Shown here: positions 12,886 through 25,100 of the stretch, one piece after another
How positions within the stretch are numbered: position 1 is the stretch's first letter
Layout of the letters: each line of letters starts with the position of its first letter
Source of the DNA: Ricinus communis
Taxonomy: Eukaryota; Streptophyta; Magnoliopsida; Malpighiales; Euphorbiaceae
Assembly: GCF_019578655.1 (NCBI RefSeq)
Contig: NC_063258.1
Location: 4,633,283-4,697,282 of the forward strand
Direction: 5' to 3'
Length of the DNA: 64,000 bases
Translations under genes and position numbers: made by a program
The notes under the pieces: generated by a model
Told to the model about the DNA's origin: nothing
What the model saw: only the letters and a program-made list of their open reading frames with translations
Database searches by the model: none

Positions 12886-12999
12886 TGGAGAAGTTTTTAT
12901 TCTAGAATATTCTAATCTCTAGAATTATCTCTAATTAATTATACTCTATCTTCTATTAATTACTCCATATTCTATAATATTCTAGATTATTCTACAACA
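12790..12999 (-). repeat. Copia-B 5' LTR
   Basis: 210 bp, the partner of 8299-8564. It has the same ends and only four substitutions outside the TA tract. The target duplication gtgat follows at 13000-13004. Confidence 0.92.
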
Positions 13000-13772
13000 G
13001 TGATCAAAGTTACATCATCATCTTCACTTTGAGCTCCCTCATCACTTGAGATATCACTTCCCTCTTGAGCTCTTATGCTAGCTTCGAGTGCTATAGCCTT
13101 ATTCTTCCCCCTATCCCTATCATATTCATCCATAACTAGAGACATTTCTTTGGTGAGAAGTTTACTTATGAGGACATCCATTGAAATTTTTTCAAGGTCT
13201 TTATTGACTTCCTCAATACTAGTAACTTTAGCACCATATTTATCTAAAGAAAAACTTCTAAAAATGTTATTATTGAATCCACAAACTCATAATACTTGCC
13301 AAGTTTTCTCATGTTGTTGATGATGGTGAGAAGTCTATTTGTCATGTTGGTGATAGATTCATTTTGCTTATTTTGAACATCTTATATTCAGTGACATATA
13401 TTTTGGATCTTCCTTGATTTAACTTGCTTAGTATCTTCATGGTAGTTCTCCAAGATAGTCCAAATTTGATGTTCCATTATGCAATATTGTACTCTCCCAA
13501 ATTCTTTTCTTGACTGAAAACTCATAAGCATAGCTATTTCTCACTTATTCTTATGATTTTGTTTCTTGTGAGCTTCTACATATTCCTCTCTAAGAATAAC
13601 TCTTTCTTCTCCATTCCTTATTTTAATGGGAGGATTTTATTCTTTCACAACATAGTCCCAAACCTTAATATCATACGAATTTAAATAGATTTATATACAA
13701 AATTTTTTAAAAAGTAGAATTGGATCCATCAAAGAATGGTCTGAGGTGTTTAGTTCCTTCATTAGTTGCCAT
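13000..13772 (-). pseudogene. Copia-A gag
   Basis: Gag begins at an ATG at 13772 with MATNEGTKHLRPFFDGSN and ends in an acidic region (SDISSDEGAQSEDDDVTLIT) where Copia-B inserted. The same frame resumes beyond Copia-B at 8298. Several frameshifts lie in the middle; 13181-12987 is the longest clean stretch and carries the typical copia block KLLTKEMSLVMDEYDRDRGK. Confidence 0.8.
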
Positions 13773-13816
13773 TTGATCTTTACACTCATAATTAAGCTTG
13801 AAAATAAGTGACAATG

Positions 13817-13828
13817 CTTTGATAGCAC
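13817..13828 (-). promoter_or_regulatory. Copia-A primer-binding site (degraded)
   Basis: Minus-strand TGCTATCAAAGC abuts the LTR end. It resembles TGGTATCAGAGC with two changes, and the bases after it (attgtcac) match the leader of SIRE-like elements. Confidence 0.6.
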
Positions 13829-14830
13829 TTATTATCCCTTGAAACTAAGAATGATGGATTGAATTGGTGACTTCAAATCGCAAAAATAAGATGAAATAAT
13901 CAAGCATAATGATTAGAAACACAAGAACAAGATAAGATTATGAGTAGAAGGGATAGAGAGATTAACACAAAGAATTTATAATGGTTCAGAAACAATCCTC
14001 CTTATATCCACTCCTCAAGATCACACCGTGTTATATTATAATAAATACTTAATTACAACCCTTGAATGTTAGCAAGCTCACCAAACAACTTGGTACTTTT
14101 AAAGGCTAACACTAAACTGTTCACTTAGTGATTCAATCTCATACTAAGTCCTTTAACCATTGAGTTTTAATGAAAATTCAACAACCAATTCTTTGTGTTT
14201 TGATCATAGGCTAACACAAAAACATTTTAATTTGTGTTTTGTTCTTGAGCTCATACAACAACGCTTTACAAGTTTTAGTTGAATGTAAGAATTCAACTTA
14301 ATACACTTTATAAAAGAAAGAATTAGGTATAGAAAATAAGAAATATATTTGCAAGTTGGGCATTAAAGAATTCACTTTTTATGTTCTAAAAGCTTATAAG
14401 AGGTATTATAGTCGTTGGATCTCTAATGGCTTTTGAGACATGACACAACTTTATAGGATAGTAGCTCAATAGTCACTGATTTAACATTAAATGTGAATGC
14501 CACTCGCGCTCCAAGACCACTCTTGCACTTTTGGTCCCGCAACTCATTGGAAAAGAATGTTTTTTTCTTGGTTTGAAAGTACCCTTACGCTTCCCAAAGA
14601 GAAGACTATTTGATTTTGGTGCTTTGATGAGATTAGGAGGCTTTCAGATGTTCTTTACATGTAAACGGTCAACTTGACTATATAAAAAGTGTCCTGGCGC
14701 ATTCAGGACACCTTTACACTTTAGTGGTTTTCAAAAAACTATTCTTAAAAAGCTTAAGATATTCTTGTCTAATCTTTGAACCTTCAAAGCACTAGCATGT
14801 AAACAATCTAGGAAATAATTATCAATGCTC
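13829..14830 (-). repeat. Copia-A 5' LTR
   Basis: The inner part (13830-14410) aligns with the truncated LTR at 3259-3845. The outer part has no partner because the 3' LTR is truncated. I place the outer edge near 14815-14830, where the plus strand reads gcatgtaaaca, which would give TGTT..AACA LTR ends, but this is not confirmed by a target duplication. A TATA-like ttttatatag on the minus strand near 14685 could be its promoter. Confidence 0.6.
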
Positions 14831-15254
14831 AATTTGGATATTAAAATTAAAATAGAAATTAATTTACCCTTAGGTTAATAGATTGTAATTATAATTATAT
14901 AATGTAACCTATTTAATAAATAAGTAATATTATATGTTGTGACCCATAAGTTATTTGACATTAAGGGTAGGGATAAAAGATAGATTTAGTCCCAAATAAT
15001 ATATTTCAAGGTCTTTAATTAAAAGTTAAAATAAAAATTTATTGTCTTCAAACTTGAATTTTATAAAAGTATTCAATTTGATATTTTCTCATACTAGCAG
15101 ATTTGGAACTTTCATTAAAAAAATTCTATTACTTTCAAATATATACTTTAATATTATTAATTGAAAAATTTTGATCATTTTCAATACCATATTTATTCAA
15201 AATATTTTCAATTTTAAAATATAGATTATATTCGAATATTTTTATTTATTTGTA
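14831..15254. other. AT-rich gap between the two copia nests
   Basis: No coding sequence or element end was recognised. The stretch leads into the reverse transcriptase remnant of Copia-C. Confidence 0.5.
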
Positions 15255-16514
15255 AATGCACACACAAACCTTGGACCGATGCCATGATCTTAGAATATAA
15301 TGCTCTCTTAGCTAATAATACATGGACATTAGTCCCTCCTCCAGAAAAGCAGTATAGTGTTATTAGTGCAAGTGGGTGTATAAGTTGAAGCATAAGGTCA
15401 ATAGAACCATTGAGAGAAACAAAGCTCGGCTTATTGCGAAATGATATAATCAAGAAAGAGGGGTGGATTTTGATGGGACTTTCAATCCTCTTGTTAAGCC
15501 TGCAACAATTCGTATTGTTCTAACTATCTCTTTCTTTTGCATGGAACATACATTAGTTGGACATTAAAAATGCATTTTTTTTTGCATGGGAACCTTGATC
15601 AAGAAGTTTATATGACATAGCCAATGGGTTTTATTGATACACAACATCTTGATTTTCTTTGTAAATTGAATCGAGCTTTATATGGTCTTCGTCAAGCTCC
15701 ACGAGCATGGTTTCAAGGATTTATGACTTATCTAGCAAAACTTGGATTTGTCGGTTGTAATTCTGATTATTCTATAAGCCAGCTAAACTATGAGATTTTG
15801 ATAACTGATATGGGAGATTTGTATTATTTTTTGGGCAATCAGGTCACCAAGAATTCAACTAGACTATTTCTCTCTCATTAAAAATATACTCGTCAATTGC
15901 TGGTAAGAGCAAAGATGTAGTAGGATGCCAGTCCAGTTGACACTCATATTACTCCTCGACATTCGAATATTGTGGATTCTCTAAGTTTCACGATCCAAGC
16001 TTGTATATAAGTGTTGTTGGCACCTTGCAGTACTTGACTTTTACTCGGCCATAAATTACTTTTGCAGTCAATACAATATGTTAATGTATGCATGATCAAT
16101 CGGAGGTGCATTAGCAGTGGGTTAGACGAATCTTGTGATATCTAAAGGGGACATTGACTTATGGTTTACAATTATATAAATGTTCCTTAAGTAATATGAC
16201 TGTTTATAGTGATGCGGATTGGGTCGGATGTCCTCATACAAGATGATCAACTACTAATTATTGTGTTTGTGTGGGTAATAATTTGATTTTATGGGCGGCA
16301 AAGAAACGACATACTGTTTCTCGGAGTAATGCAAAGTCTAAGTATAGAGCCTTGGCTGCAGTTGTAGCCAATGTATGTTGGTTATGATATATTTTAAGTG
16401 AGTTGTTTATTTCTATTAAATTGCCCGTTGCAGTACACTGTGATAATATTTCGACAACATATCTTACTTTTAATCTTGTTAATCATACTTGTACCAAGCA
16501 TTTAGAAGTAGATA
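15255..16514 (+). pseudogene. Copia-C reverse transcriptase and RNase H, first part
   Basis: Highly decayed copia pol on the plus strand. Recognisable blocks are KPWTDAMILEYNALLANNTW (about 15270), KARLIAK, FLHGNLDQEVYMTQPMGF-like sequence (about 15590), LCKLNRALYGLRQAPRAWF (15660-15710), and the RNase H tail HCDNISTTYLTFN ending TKHLEVD at 16510. Many stops and frameshifts are present, and the YVDD region is lost. The sequence stops in mid-RNase H where Copia-D inserted and resumes at 21540. No 5' part (LTR, gag, protease, integrase) was found to the left. Confidence 0.78.
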
Positions 16515-16817
16515 TGTTGAAGACGAAACACAAAGTAGAGACTCCAGAAGGAGTCTCAGAGACTGTACAAGCAGGAAAGCTTGTACAGGCTTCTCATCAC
16601 AGACTCCCAAGAAAGGGAGCAACCTTTCCTGCAAAGAAGGAAAGATCACTTCAACCTTACCTAAAGAAGAATTAGACGTTGACATAGAAGTAGGCAACTG
16701 TTAGAATATAAGTAGGCATCCGTTATTCATAATGTATATATATGATCAACATCTCATTGTAAAGATTAGAATACTCATCACAGAAAAGCAATACATCATT
16801 GAATACTATTTTTCACA
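16515..16817 (+). repeat. Copia-D 5' LTR
   Basis: 303 bp, from TGTTGAAGACG to TTTTTCACA. It contains the palindromic stretch gtacaagcaggaaagcttgtac and is nearly collinear with 21231-21539. Confidence 0.88.
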
Positions 16818-16829
16818 TAGTATCAGAGC
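16818..16829 (+). promoter_or_regulatory. Copia-D primer-binding site
   Basis: TAGTATCAGAGC directly follows the 5' LTR. It has one mismatch to the initiator-tRNA-Met complement TGGTATCAGAGC. Confidence 0.8.
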
Positions 16830-16887
16830 AGGTTATGAGCCTGTAATCATCATCTACCTTTCATAATCCCCACAAATCAAACCAACC

Positions 16888-19800
16888 ATGTCTCAAAATG
16901 AACATAAACTAACCAACATCATTCTTAAAGGTAACTAAAACTATTCTGAATGGTCAAAATCAGTATACATTGGCCTTAGTGGCAGAAGGAAGCTAGGCTT
17001 CATCATAGGCACAAAACATAAACCCAAACCTGAGAGACCATAAGCCCCAATAGAGTATGAAGTAGAAAAATTGGAAGAGTGGCAAAAGACAGACCACATG
17101 GTCATGTTGCTGCTCACTAGCACAATGGAGCCCCAAATTTCCAGGCCCTGCATGCTTCTAGAATCATCAAAGGAAATAACAAAATGAAAGGCTTGTATGG
17201 CCATCAACAAAACTTTGCACACATTTTCAATCTCAAGCAAGAATTAGAAAAAATCATACAAGGCACGAAGAACAGTTCAGAATACGCTATTGAGGTTCTA
17301 ACCCGATGGGAAGAACTACAAAATTACCTCCCTCCAACATCAGACACAAAAGAGACCTAGAAGAGGACAGAGTCAGATCTTGTGTATACCTACTTGGGAG
17401 GATTTGTCTCAAGCTATGAAAGCTTAAGGTCCCAAATCCCCCTGTCAACGAAGTTGCCAAAAATCGACATTGTGATAGCGATAGTACAGTAAGAAGAAAC
17501 GCGAAGAACCCTAATGAACTCTTCGCTCTCGCTCGATGTCATAGAAGGTCAAGTGTGCACCTCGCATCGCCTCAACACCATCGAAGGAACCCAAACAAGG
17601 GGTAACACAGTCGAACGATGTAACCACTGTAAGAAACAAGGTCATCATCGCGACCAGTGTTGGCATCTGCACCCCTAGTTGCGGTTAGTTCGAGTATGGG
17701 AGAGGGGAAGCGGTGCAAGAGGGACGAAGAGGGGAGAAAGAAGATTTGGATTCGGGGAGAAGAAGAGAGGAAAACCCTAGAAAAAAGGGTGAAAGGGTTA
17801 CGTCATATGCTGAAAATTATATGACGACTCGACTCGATTCGGTAGTCCGACCCGACTCCGAAGGTCATGCTGCAACCCGACTCAAGCCTCAGACCCGGCC
17901 CGACTCCCTGACCCGGCCCAGCTATAACCTTGATCCGGTCCATTCCTTAACTAAATCAGGCCCAGCTGCAACCCAGGCCCAACAGGTCCAATTGACTTAC
18001 ATGCTGGCCCAACTCCAGGCCCTGGTTCAGTAACCCAGTGGATTCAGTTTGCATCAACCCGATGGATCAGGTTCGGTTCAAACTTCTTTAAATTCATTAC
18101 AAAAAATTACCAATATTTGTCATAATGCTTGGATTATTGATTTAGGTGCAATGGATCACATGACTTGGGATCCCACAAAATTGCAAAATCTAACTCCTAT
18201 TAGGGAATCCCAACATGTGACAGTTGCTAATGGGGCCAAAGCCAAAATTCATGGCTGCGGTACCACTTCATTATTTAACACAAGCATTAAAAATATCTTG
18301 CTATTACTTGACTTTAAATCAAATCTCTTATCTGTTAGCAAAATTACTTATGATTTAAATTGCAATGTTATATTCTCACCATCTTCAGTCAAATTTCAAG
18401 ACTGAGTTACCGGGAAGACGATTGGTGAAGGAAAATTAGAAAATGGGTTATACTACCTCCAAAATCCACCTAGACAGTATCTTATGTCAAACAATACTGA
18501 TAAAGGCATGTTGATGCATCAGCAGTTTGAGAATCCCTCCGATAAAGTTTTAAACTAATTATTTTATTACAATTTAAATTCTAGTAATTGTGATGTTTGT
18601 AAATTTTCTAAACACACTCGCTTGCCTTTTCCTTTATCATCCAGTATCTCTGAAAAAGCATTTGATTTAATATACTCGGATGTTTGGGAACCTGCCCCCA
18701 TTGAATCTTATAACCATTTCCGATATTTTGTTACCTTCATTGATGACTATCCCGTACTACTTGGGTTTATTCATTAAAAGGAAAACGTGAAGTATTTTCT
18801 CGCTTCCAGGAATTCTTTAATCTTATTCAAAACCAGTATGCTGCCAACATAAAAAAATTTCGTCCCGACAATGGCACGGAATACATAAACCAAAATTTTT
18901 CAGAATTTTTTTTAAAAAAAAGGAATAAACCACATGCATTAATACTCCTGAACAAAATGAAGTTTCTGAACGCAAAAACCGACATCTTCTTAATGTTGTC
19001 CGTACTCTTCTCTTTCAAAATAATGTTCCTACTACCTATTGGTCGGATGTCCTCTTAACCGCTACGTATCTCATTAATAGATTGCCTATTGCCATATTAA
19101 AAAATCTCAGCCCCCTAGAGGTCCTCAAAGGCCGAAAACTCGAATTAGGGCATATACGAGTCTTTGGTTGTTCTTGTTATGTTCACACCAAACGATGACA
19201 CAAGCTTGATAAAAGCTCCATCAAAACCCTTTTCTTAGGCTACTCCTCTAGACAAAAGGGGTCTAAATGCTATGACCCCACCACTCACAAAACCTATATC
19301 TCTCGAGATGTCTCGTTTGTCGAAACTGAACCCTATTATAAAGATAGCACCGTTGATCCCTCACCGGACTCTCCTGGCCCATGCACATTATTATTTCCAC
19401 GTAACTCTGATTTTTTTCTCATCAGTCATGAACATGATAATCCTCTTGAGAGGGAGTCACCTCCAACCTCAAGGCCAATTTCTTCAGGGGGAGAAAATAC
19501 AACACTCAAAGAAGAACCTCAAGTAGAAGCAATCGCCTTGAGAAGATCCACTCGTCAAACTAGGCCCCCCGTAAAATTAAGGGACTATGTGTCTCATAAG
19601 GTAACACATCCAATCCATAACTTTATTTCTTACAATACCATATCAAACCAATATTGGAACTACCTAAGTAACATCGAAACTCACCCTGAGCCTACATCTT
19701 TCTACGAAGCCAATACCAATCCTAAATGGTGTAGAGCTATGAAGAAGAGCTTCAAGCCCTAAAGAAAAACGATCCCTGGTGTGTTGTCCCATTACCACCA

Positions 19801-21230
19801 AACAAAAAACCCATAGGATGTAAATGGATATACAAAATCAAGTATAACTGTGATGGAACTCTTGAGAGATACAAAGCCAGACTAGTAGCCAGAGGATTCA
19901 CTCAAACCTACGGAGTCGATTATCAAGAAACTTTCGCTCTCGTTGTAAAAATGAATACTGTCAGAATTCTCCTATCAATAGCCACCAACCAGGGATGGAA
20001 TCTATTTTAAATGGACGTTAAAAATACATTTCTACAAGAAAACTTGGAAGAAGAAGTCTACATGACTCTACCACTTGGACATGAATCGACATCGGACACT
20101 TCTCTGGTATGTAAGCTAAAAAAGGCAATCTATAGACTGAAATAATCTCCAAGAGCATGGTATGCCAAACTAAGCCTCTTCCTCTTAAATATTAACTTCA
20201 ATAAATGTACATTAGATTCTTCCATGTTTGTCAAACACACTCACACACACACCATTATTGTTCTTGTATATGTCAATGACATTATAATAACAGGAAATGA
20301 CGATCAAGAGATAGAAGAAGTCAAACAAAGCCTAAAAAGAGAATTTGACATCAATGACCTTGGTCAACTATCATACTTTCTAGGCATATAAATGGCAAAG
20401 TCAAACAAGGGATTATTTCTATCACAAAGAAAGTATATTTTTGATCTATTGAAGGAAACGGGGAAACTAGGAGCAAAACTTGCCAACACCCCAATGGAAA
20501 CCAAAGTCAAACTCAATCTAGAGGATGGTGAACCATTAACCAACATAGGGCAATATCAGCACTTAGTAGGAAAATTGATCTACTTAACAGTTACTAGGTC
20601 TGACATTGCATATGCAGTAAGTATGGTAAGCCAGTTCATGCATGCTCCTCACACTAGTCACTTGGAAGCCATAGACAGGATACTTAGGTATCTCAATGGA
20701 ACCCTAGGTCAAGGAATCTGGATGAAGAAAAATAATTGTAACACTATAGTTGGTTTTTCTGATGCAGATTGGGCAGGAAGCTGTGATAGAAAATCAACTA
20801 CAGGATTTTGCACCTTTGTAGGAGGAAACATAGTGACATGGAAAAGCAAAAAATAAAATGTGGTTGCAAGATCAAGCGCAGAAGCCGAATATCGAGCCAT
20901 GGTATCTACGGCTAGCGAGCTCATTTGGATCAAACAAGTTCTTCAAGACATAAAAATCGAAAATGACGGACCCATGAAAATGTATTGTGATAATTAAGCT
21001 ACTCGCCACATCGCATCAAACCTAGTGTTTCACGAACAAGCCAAGCACATTGAAGTTGATTGTCATTTCATCAGAGAAAAAATACAAAAAGGAGAGATCG
21101 AGACACCATATGTCAGAAGTCAAGATCAACTAGTAGACATATTTACAAAGGCACTTGACAGACTAAATCATCAAACAATCATCGGCAAGATGGATTTTAT
21201 AAACTTATACGAACCCAGCTTGAGTGGGAG
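16888..21230 (+). pseudogene. Copia-D gag-pol polyprotein, broken
   Basis: Gag starts at an ATG at 16888 (MSQNEHKLTNIILKGN) and is shattered by frameshifts. A complete zinc knuckle CNHCKKQGHHRDQC remains at about 17617-17658. The protease at about 18135 reads WIIDLGAMDHMT, so the catalytic DSG is DLG. Integrase pieces run 18590-19230 (CDVCKFSKHTRLPFP, FVTFIDDY). Reverse transcriptase runs 19740-20390, with KPIGCKWIYKIK, KARLVARGFTQTYGVDYQET and LVYVNDIIITG, where the catalytic YVDD is YVND. RNase H runs 20392-21200, with DADWAGSCDRKSTTGF. There are many stops. Non-functional even if translated. Confidence 0.9.
21219..21230 (+). promoter_or_regulatory. Copia-D polypurine tract
   Basis: The sequence cttgagtgggag abuts the 3' LTR in the expected position. 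It is interrupted by a T compared with the usual gagggggag. Confidence 0.65.
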
Positions 21231-21539
21231 TATTGAAGAAGAAATACGGAGTAGCGACTCCAGAAGAAGGAGTCTCAGAGACTGTACAAGCAGGAAAACT
21301 TGTACAGGCTTCTCATCACAGACTCCCAGGAAAGGGAGCAACCTTTCCTGCAAAGAAAGAAAGGTCACTTCAACCTTATCTAAAGAAGAATTAGACGTTG
21401 ATATAGAAGTAGGCAACCGTTAAAATAGAAGTAGGCATCCGTTATTCATAATGTATATATATGATCAACATCTCATTGTAAAGATTAGAATACTCATCAT
21501 CACATAAAAGCAATCCATCATTGAATACTATTTTTCACA
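21231..21539 (+). repeat. Copia-D 3' LTR
   Basis: 309 bp partner of 16515-16817. It begins TATTG (TGTTG mutated) and ends TTTTTCACA. Confidence 0.87.
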
Positions 21540-21714
21540 AAATCTTTATTTTGTATGGAAACGTGTTATTTGGGTGATATCCATATCCTTTATATTTTTA
21601 ATAAGAAACAACTTGCTTATGTATTTATAAAATGTATTTATAAAAGGGTAAGCAATGTGCGTTTTAAATGTATAAGAGCCAATATGGGCGTTCAAGCCTG
21701 CTCAGATTGAAGGG
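21540..21714 (+). pseudogene. Copia-C RNase H tail, resumed after Copia-D
   Basis: Translation directly after the Copia-D LTR gives FVWKRVI, then HILYIFNKKQLAYVFIKC. This aligns with the common copia pol end HFVREKV..HV..SKDQLADVFTK, so it is the continuation of 15255-16514. It ends in a polypurine-like attgaagggg at about 21705-21715. Confidence 0.65.
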
Positions 21715-21850
21715 GTAACAGGAGATGTGATATAGCATTTATAATTATATTGATGTGTATGGCTATTTGTGTAATTTGCATCTATTTCAATAGAAGTATG
21801 GTTTTATTTGTTAAGAAAGTTAGAAATATAATCTATTTGACCTCTTGATA
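21715..21850 (+). repeat. Copia-C 3' LTR remnant
   Basis: The sequence after the polypurine-like tract (gtaacaggagatgtgatata onward) is in the right place for an LTR start. The end cannot be fixed because the partner LTR is not in the window. It lies within about 400 bp of the first TIR gene start. Confidence 0.4.
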
Positions 21851-22134
21851 CAAGTCCATGGGAAAATTGACCCTTTCTCCAAATATATTCGGTAGCAAGC
21901 TTCAGAGAAATTTGTACCAAGACTTTCAAAAATGGGCATTGACTAAAGAAGCTTGAGCTTTAAAATGATAACTTGATCGTTGCGGATTATTCGGGTTTTG
22001 TTAGTTAGAAAAACAGAAGTCTTAAAGTGAATTAATTTTGGATGACTAATGATGGCGATGGAGGTTGATCTTTAATGGGTTTGATTTTGCGTTCTTACTT
22101 ACTGTGGTGATTTTACTGTTTTTAATTTCCAGAC
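21851..22134 (+). promoter_or_regulatory. Upstream region of TIR-coiled-coil gene 1
   Basis: A gap with no reading frame of note that must hold the promoter and leader of the downstream gene. No confident TATA box or cis-element was assigned. Confidence 0.3.
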
Positions 22135-25100
22135 ATGGCTTCAAAAACCATCAAAGTTTTTATTAGTTTTAGAGGCCTAAATTGTCGCCATGGCATTCTG
22201 AGCCATCTTTGTGCCGAATTGAACAGACATAATCTTATTATCTTAGTTGACGAGGGTTTCAAAAGAGGAAATTATATTGACTCAGAGATAGAAAGATCGA
22301 TTGAACAATCGAAAATTTCGATAGCAATAATATCCGAGGATTATGCTAATTCTGTTGCTTGCTTGGATGAGCTAGTAATGATGCTTCAACGTCTGGAAAC
22401 TGAGGGAAATGCGTATATGCTTCTGCCGGTTTATTACCACGTGACAGAGGAGGAAGTAAAAACACAGACCGGGAGCTTTGCTAAAGCATTAGTTGAAATG
22501 GGAAAAATTTTTGCGGCCCAGCGAGTTAAAAAGTGGAGGACGGCACTGACAAAAGTTGCTGATCTAAATGGGCGTGTCGTTCTTCCCAACGAGTAACTTC
22601 TTTTTCCCCCTTGAATGTTTATTTTAATTTTTTTGCCTTTCGTCGCGACGTATACCTAAAAGTACAATTCCCTGTGTGATGAGGGAAATATACAATTACC
22701 TTAATTGATAACCCCAGTTGTGATATTATTGTGTCAGTTTTACCTGTTAGTTAAATATCTTGTCATTATTAGAATGCTTTTTCTTCAAGATAATACGTAC
22801 TTCAAAATAGAAAACAGTCACAAAACAAAAATAATACAGTTCCTTTTGAACTTTACTATAATTTTTTTGAAAGGAGCTTACTATATTTCGTCCTTCACTT
22901 TCGACAGACCTGAAAACACTGTCTGTTGTCTCATTGCTGAAGATGTTTTGAGTCATGTAGACTGGCTTAACAGTGAAGAGTATCGTACCAGGTATGAAGC
23001 AGGTAAACCATATGTTAGTTCCTTAATCATCTTTGATTTGCCTTATGAGGATTTTGGAAATGTATGGTAAAGAGAAGTCAACCATATTAAAGTATCTTAT
23101 GACCGAGTTTGTAGCCAATTGATGAACATAGCATTATTAGTAAGATACATGTTTTCTACAGATGCTATTGGGTAACTAACATTTTTCCCCCAGGGCATGA
23201 ATCAGACCCTATTCTGTAAGTGTCTCATAATACTCGTTTTGAATGTCTAAAATGCGATAATTTAATTTAGTTTAATTCTATTTGATCAATTCTCATGTCT
23301 GCAAATTTATAATTCCTACAGTTCAATTCATTCAACTTTAGGAAACAAAAGAGAAAAGAATTTTGAAAGAAAGAAATTCAATTGACATGATCTTACAAGA
23401 ATTCGTTTCAGGTGAATTGGAACTCCTGCACATGATTTAATCCAAACAAGGCCTAAGTAACCACCAAATGAAAATCACCATAGATAAGCATTTATTGATA
23501 CTTGAAATATCTATTGAGATTCAAAGCATCATTTTGTTGTGGCCCAAGTTCATAACTAATGTTTGGATAGTGAGAAAATAGAGGAAAAGAGGCAGAGAGA
23601 AGATGGTAGAGAGATAAAGAGATATCAATTAATTTGTAATGATCTTTACAACTCATACGGATATTTATACGCAATTAGTTACAACTACTTAATTTCTTGT
23701 GTCATGACATTCTTTTTTATTTTCAGATGCAATAGAGCAAATTGTTCTGGAACAATCTCAAATCCTACGAGGCTGTGGTTATAGTGCTGCTAATATTCGT
23801 AAAATTATCTAGTGTTGCTAATATTCGTAAAATTATCTGTTTTCCGCGCATAAATTAGAGTTATGTAATTACTGCTGCTTGTATCTTTTTATTAGGATGT
23901 CAAGACTGCCCCTGCTTGTGTGGTTCTCTCAATATATGCATTTGACTGTTTTTGCATGACTAGAAGGAATGAGCTTTTCTTTGAGAAGAACTTTAGAGTC
24001 TTTCAAGGTACAGCAAAATTTTATTGCTTTTGCACCAACATATCATAAGAGGTATATCAACCTACTAGAATTTGATCAATGGATCTGGCAATTGTATGTT
24101 GTTAATTGTTTACTGTCTGCCAAAAAGTACTTGTACTTCCTTTTTTCTTTTAGCCAACTATAAATAAGTCCATACTTCTTAGTCACAGCATGTTGATTCC
24201 TACCAACATAGATTATTGGTAGTGTCACTTTGGGATTAATGATCATTTCATATTTAAGCTTTTCTCCTAGTGTGATAGAGTAGATATCTCTCTCCTATGA
24301 TGGTGGAGTGAACTTGAATTATTTTTTTGTTTCATGGTCGAAATCTGCAAAAGTAGGATTGATCTTCAATTTTATATATTTACACATAAAAAAAGCTGCG
24401 AATAATAGAGCTGATTGTTGGAATTCTGGGAAAAACAGAGATTAGCGAACTGGAGAAGTTTTAAACTGCTAATTTGGTGATTAAGGCTTGGAAGATAGAT
24501 TGAATTGTATGTAGGAGCAGAGGAGAACAAAAAGTATGAGCACTCAAACCAAATTGTTCAGAAATAATGTCTCTTAGGAGCTTCTAGTAGCAAATCTTTA
24601 CTTTCCTCTTGTGATTTTGCTGTTGCAACTGGTATCTTGTTTCATCTTAATGTTTCTCTATGGTGTTTAGTTGCTGATTTTTGGCTTTTCTGGCTCCTTT
24701 ATATGCTCTCTAGGCCTTCATAGTTGATTTTTAGAAACTTCTTCCTGTCTTAGAGTGATGTGACATGTTGGTCACATGTTTATAAATGACATGCTCACAT
24801 GGTTCAAATGCTCAAGCACTTGTTTGCAACATGGGGGATGATGGGAAGGCTGATTGGGAAATTTATTAGATTTTAAAAATCTGATTTCTCAAGAGATGAT
24901 TTCTGGTTGTTGCAAGAATTCTGGTTTCTTAGAAATTCTGGTCTCTTAACAATTCTGGTCTCTTAACACTTTAGGAATATGTTATGCTAACATCTTTAGA
25001 GGTCTTTTATTTAATTTATTATTATCGAGTATTGTTCTAAATCCTTGTTGGGATAGGAAAATGTGTTTAATTATAGAATCCTTTTAAGGATTAGGAGTAT

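Larger units (their letters stand above)
8299..12999 (-). mobile_element. Copia-B: full-length minus-strand Ty1/copia retrotransposon
   Basis: A complete but mutated copia element of about 4.7 kb with paired LTRs (8299-8564 and 12790-12999), primer-binding site, polypurine tract, and gag, protease, integrase, reverse transcriptase and RNase H in copia order. It is flanked by the 5-bp duplication gtgat (8294-8298 and 13000-13004), which splits a Copia-A gag reading frame at LIT. The LTRs differ by four substitutions over about 170 comparable bases plus a large length difference of a TA repeat, so it is the youngest copia in the window. Confidence 0.93.
3259..14830 (-). mobile_element. Copia-A: old minus-strand Ty1/copia element, nested and deleted
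   Basis: A SIRE/Tork-like copia element whose parts read right to left: 5' LTR (13829 to about 14830), primer site, gag start at 13772, gag end at 13000, zinc knuckle, protease and GAG-pre-integrase (8298-6506), integrase (4716-3846), and a truncated 3' LTR (3845-3259). Copia-B interrupts gag-pol at 8299-12999 and a CACTA-like element interrupts the integrase at about 4717-6505. Reverse transcriptase and RNase H are missing: coding sequence jumps directly into the LTR near 3845. Frameshifts and stops show it is dead. The outer right edge is approximate, and no target-site duplication could be matched. Confidence 0.8.
16515..21539 (+). mobile_element. Copia-D: full-length plus-strand copia inserted in Copia-C
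   Basis: A copia element of about 5.0 kb with LTRs at 16515-16817 and 21231-21539, primer site, gag, protease, integrase, reverse transcriptase, RNase H and polypurine tract. By hand the LTRs differ at roughly 6% of positions, so it is older than Copia-B. Flanking pentamers agata and aaatc agree at three of five bases, consistent with a decayed target duplication. Copia-C coding sequence on both sides confirms the insertion. Confidence 0.88.

Noticed and set aside
16479..16697. Small frames within the Copia-D LTRs (also 21171-21416)
   Set aside because: LTR sequence read in arbitrary frames; no conserved product.
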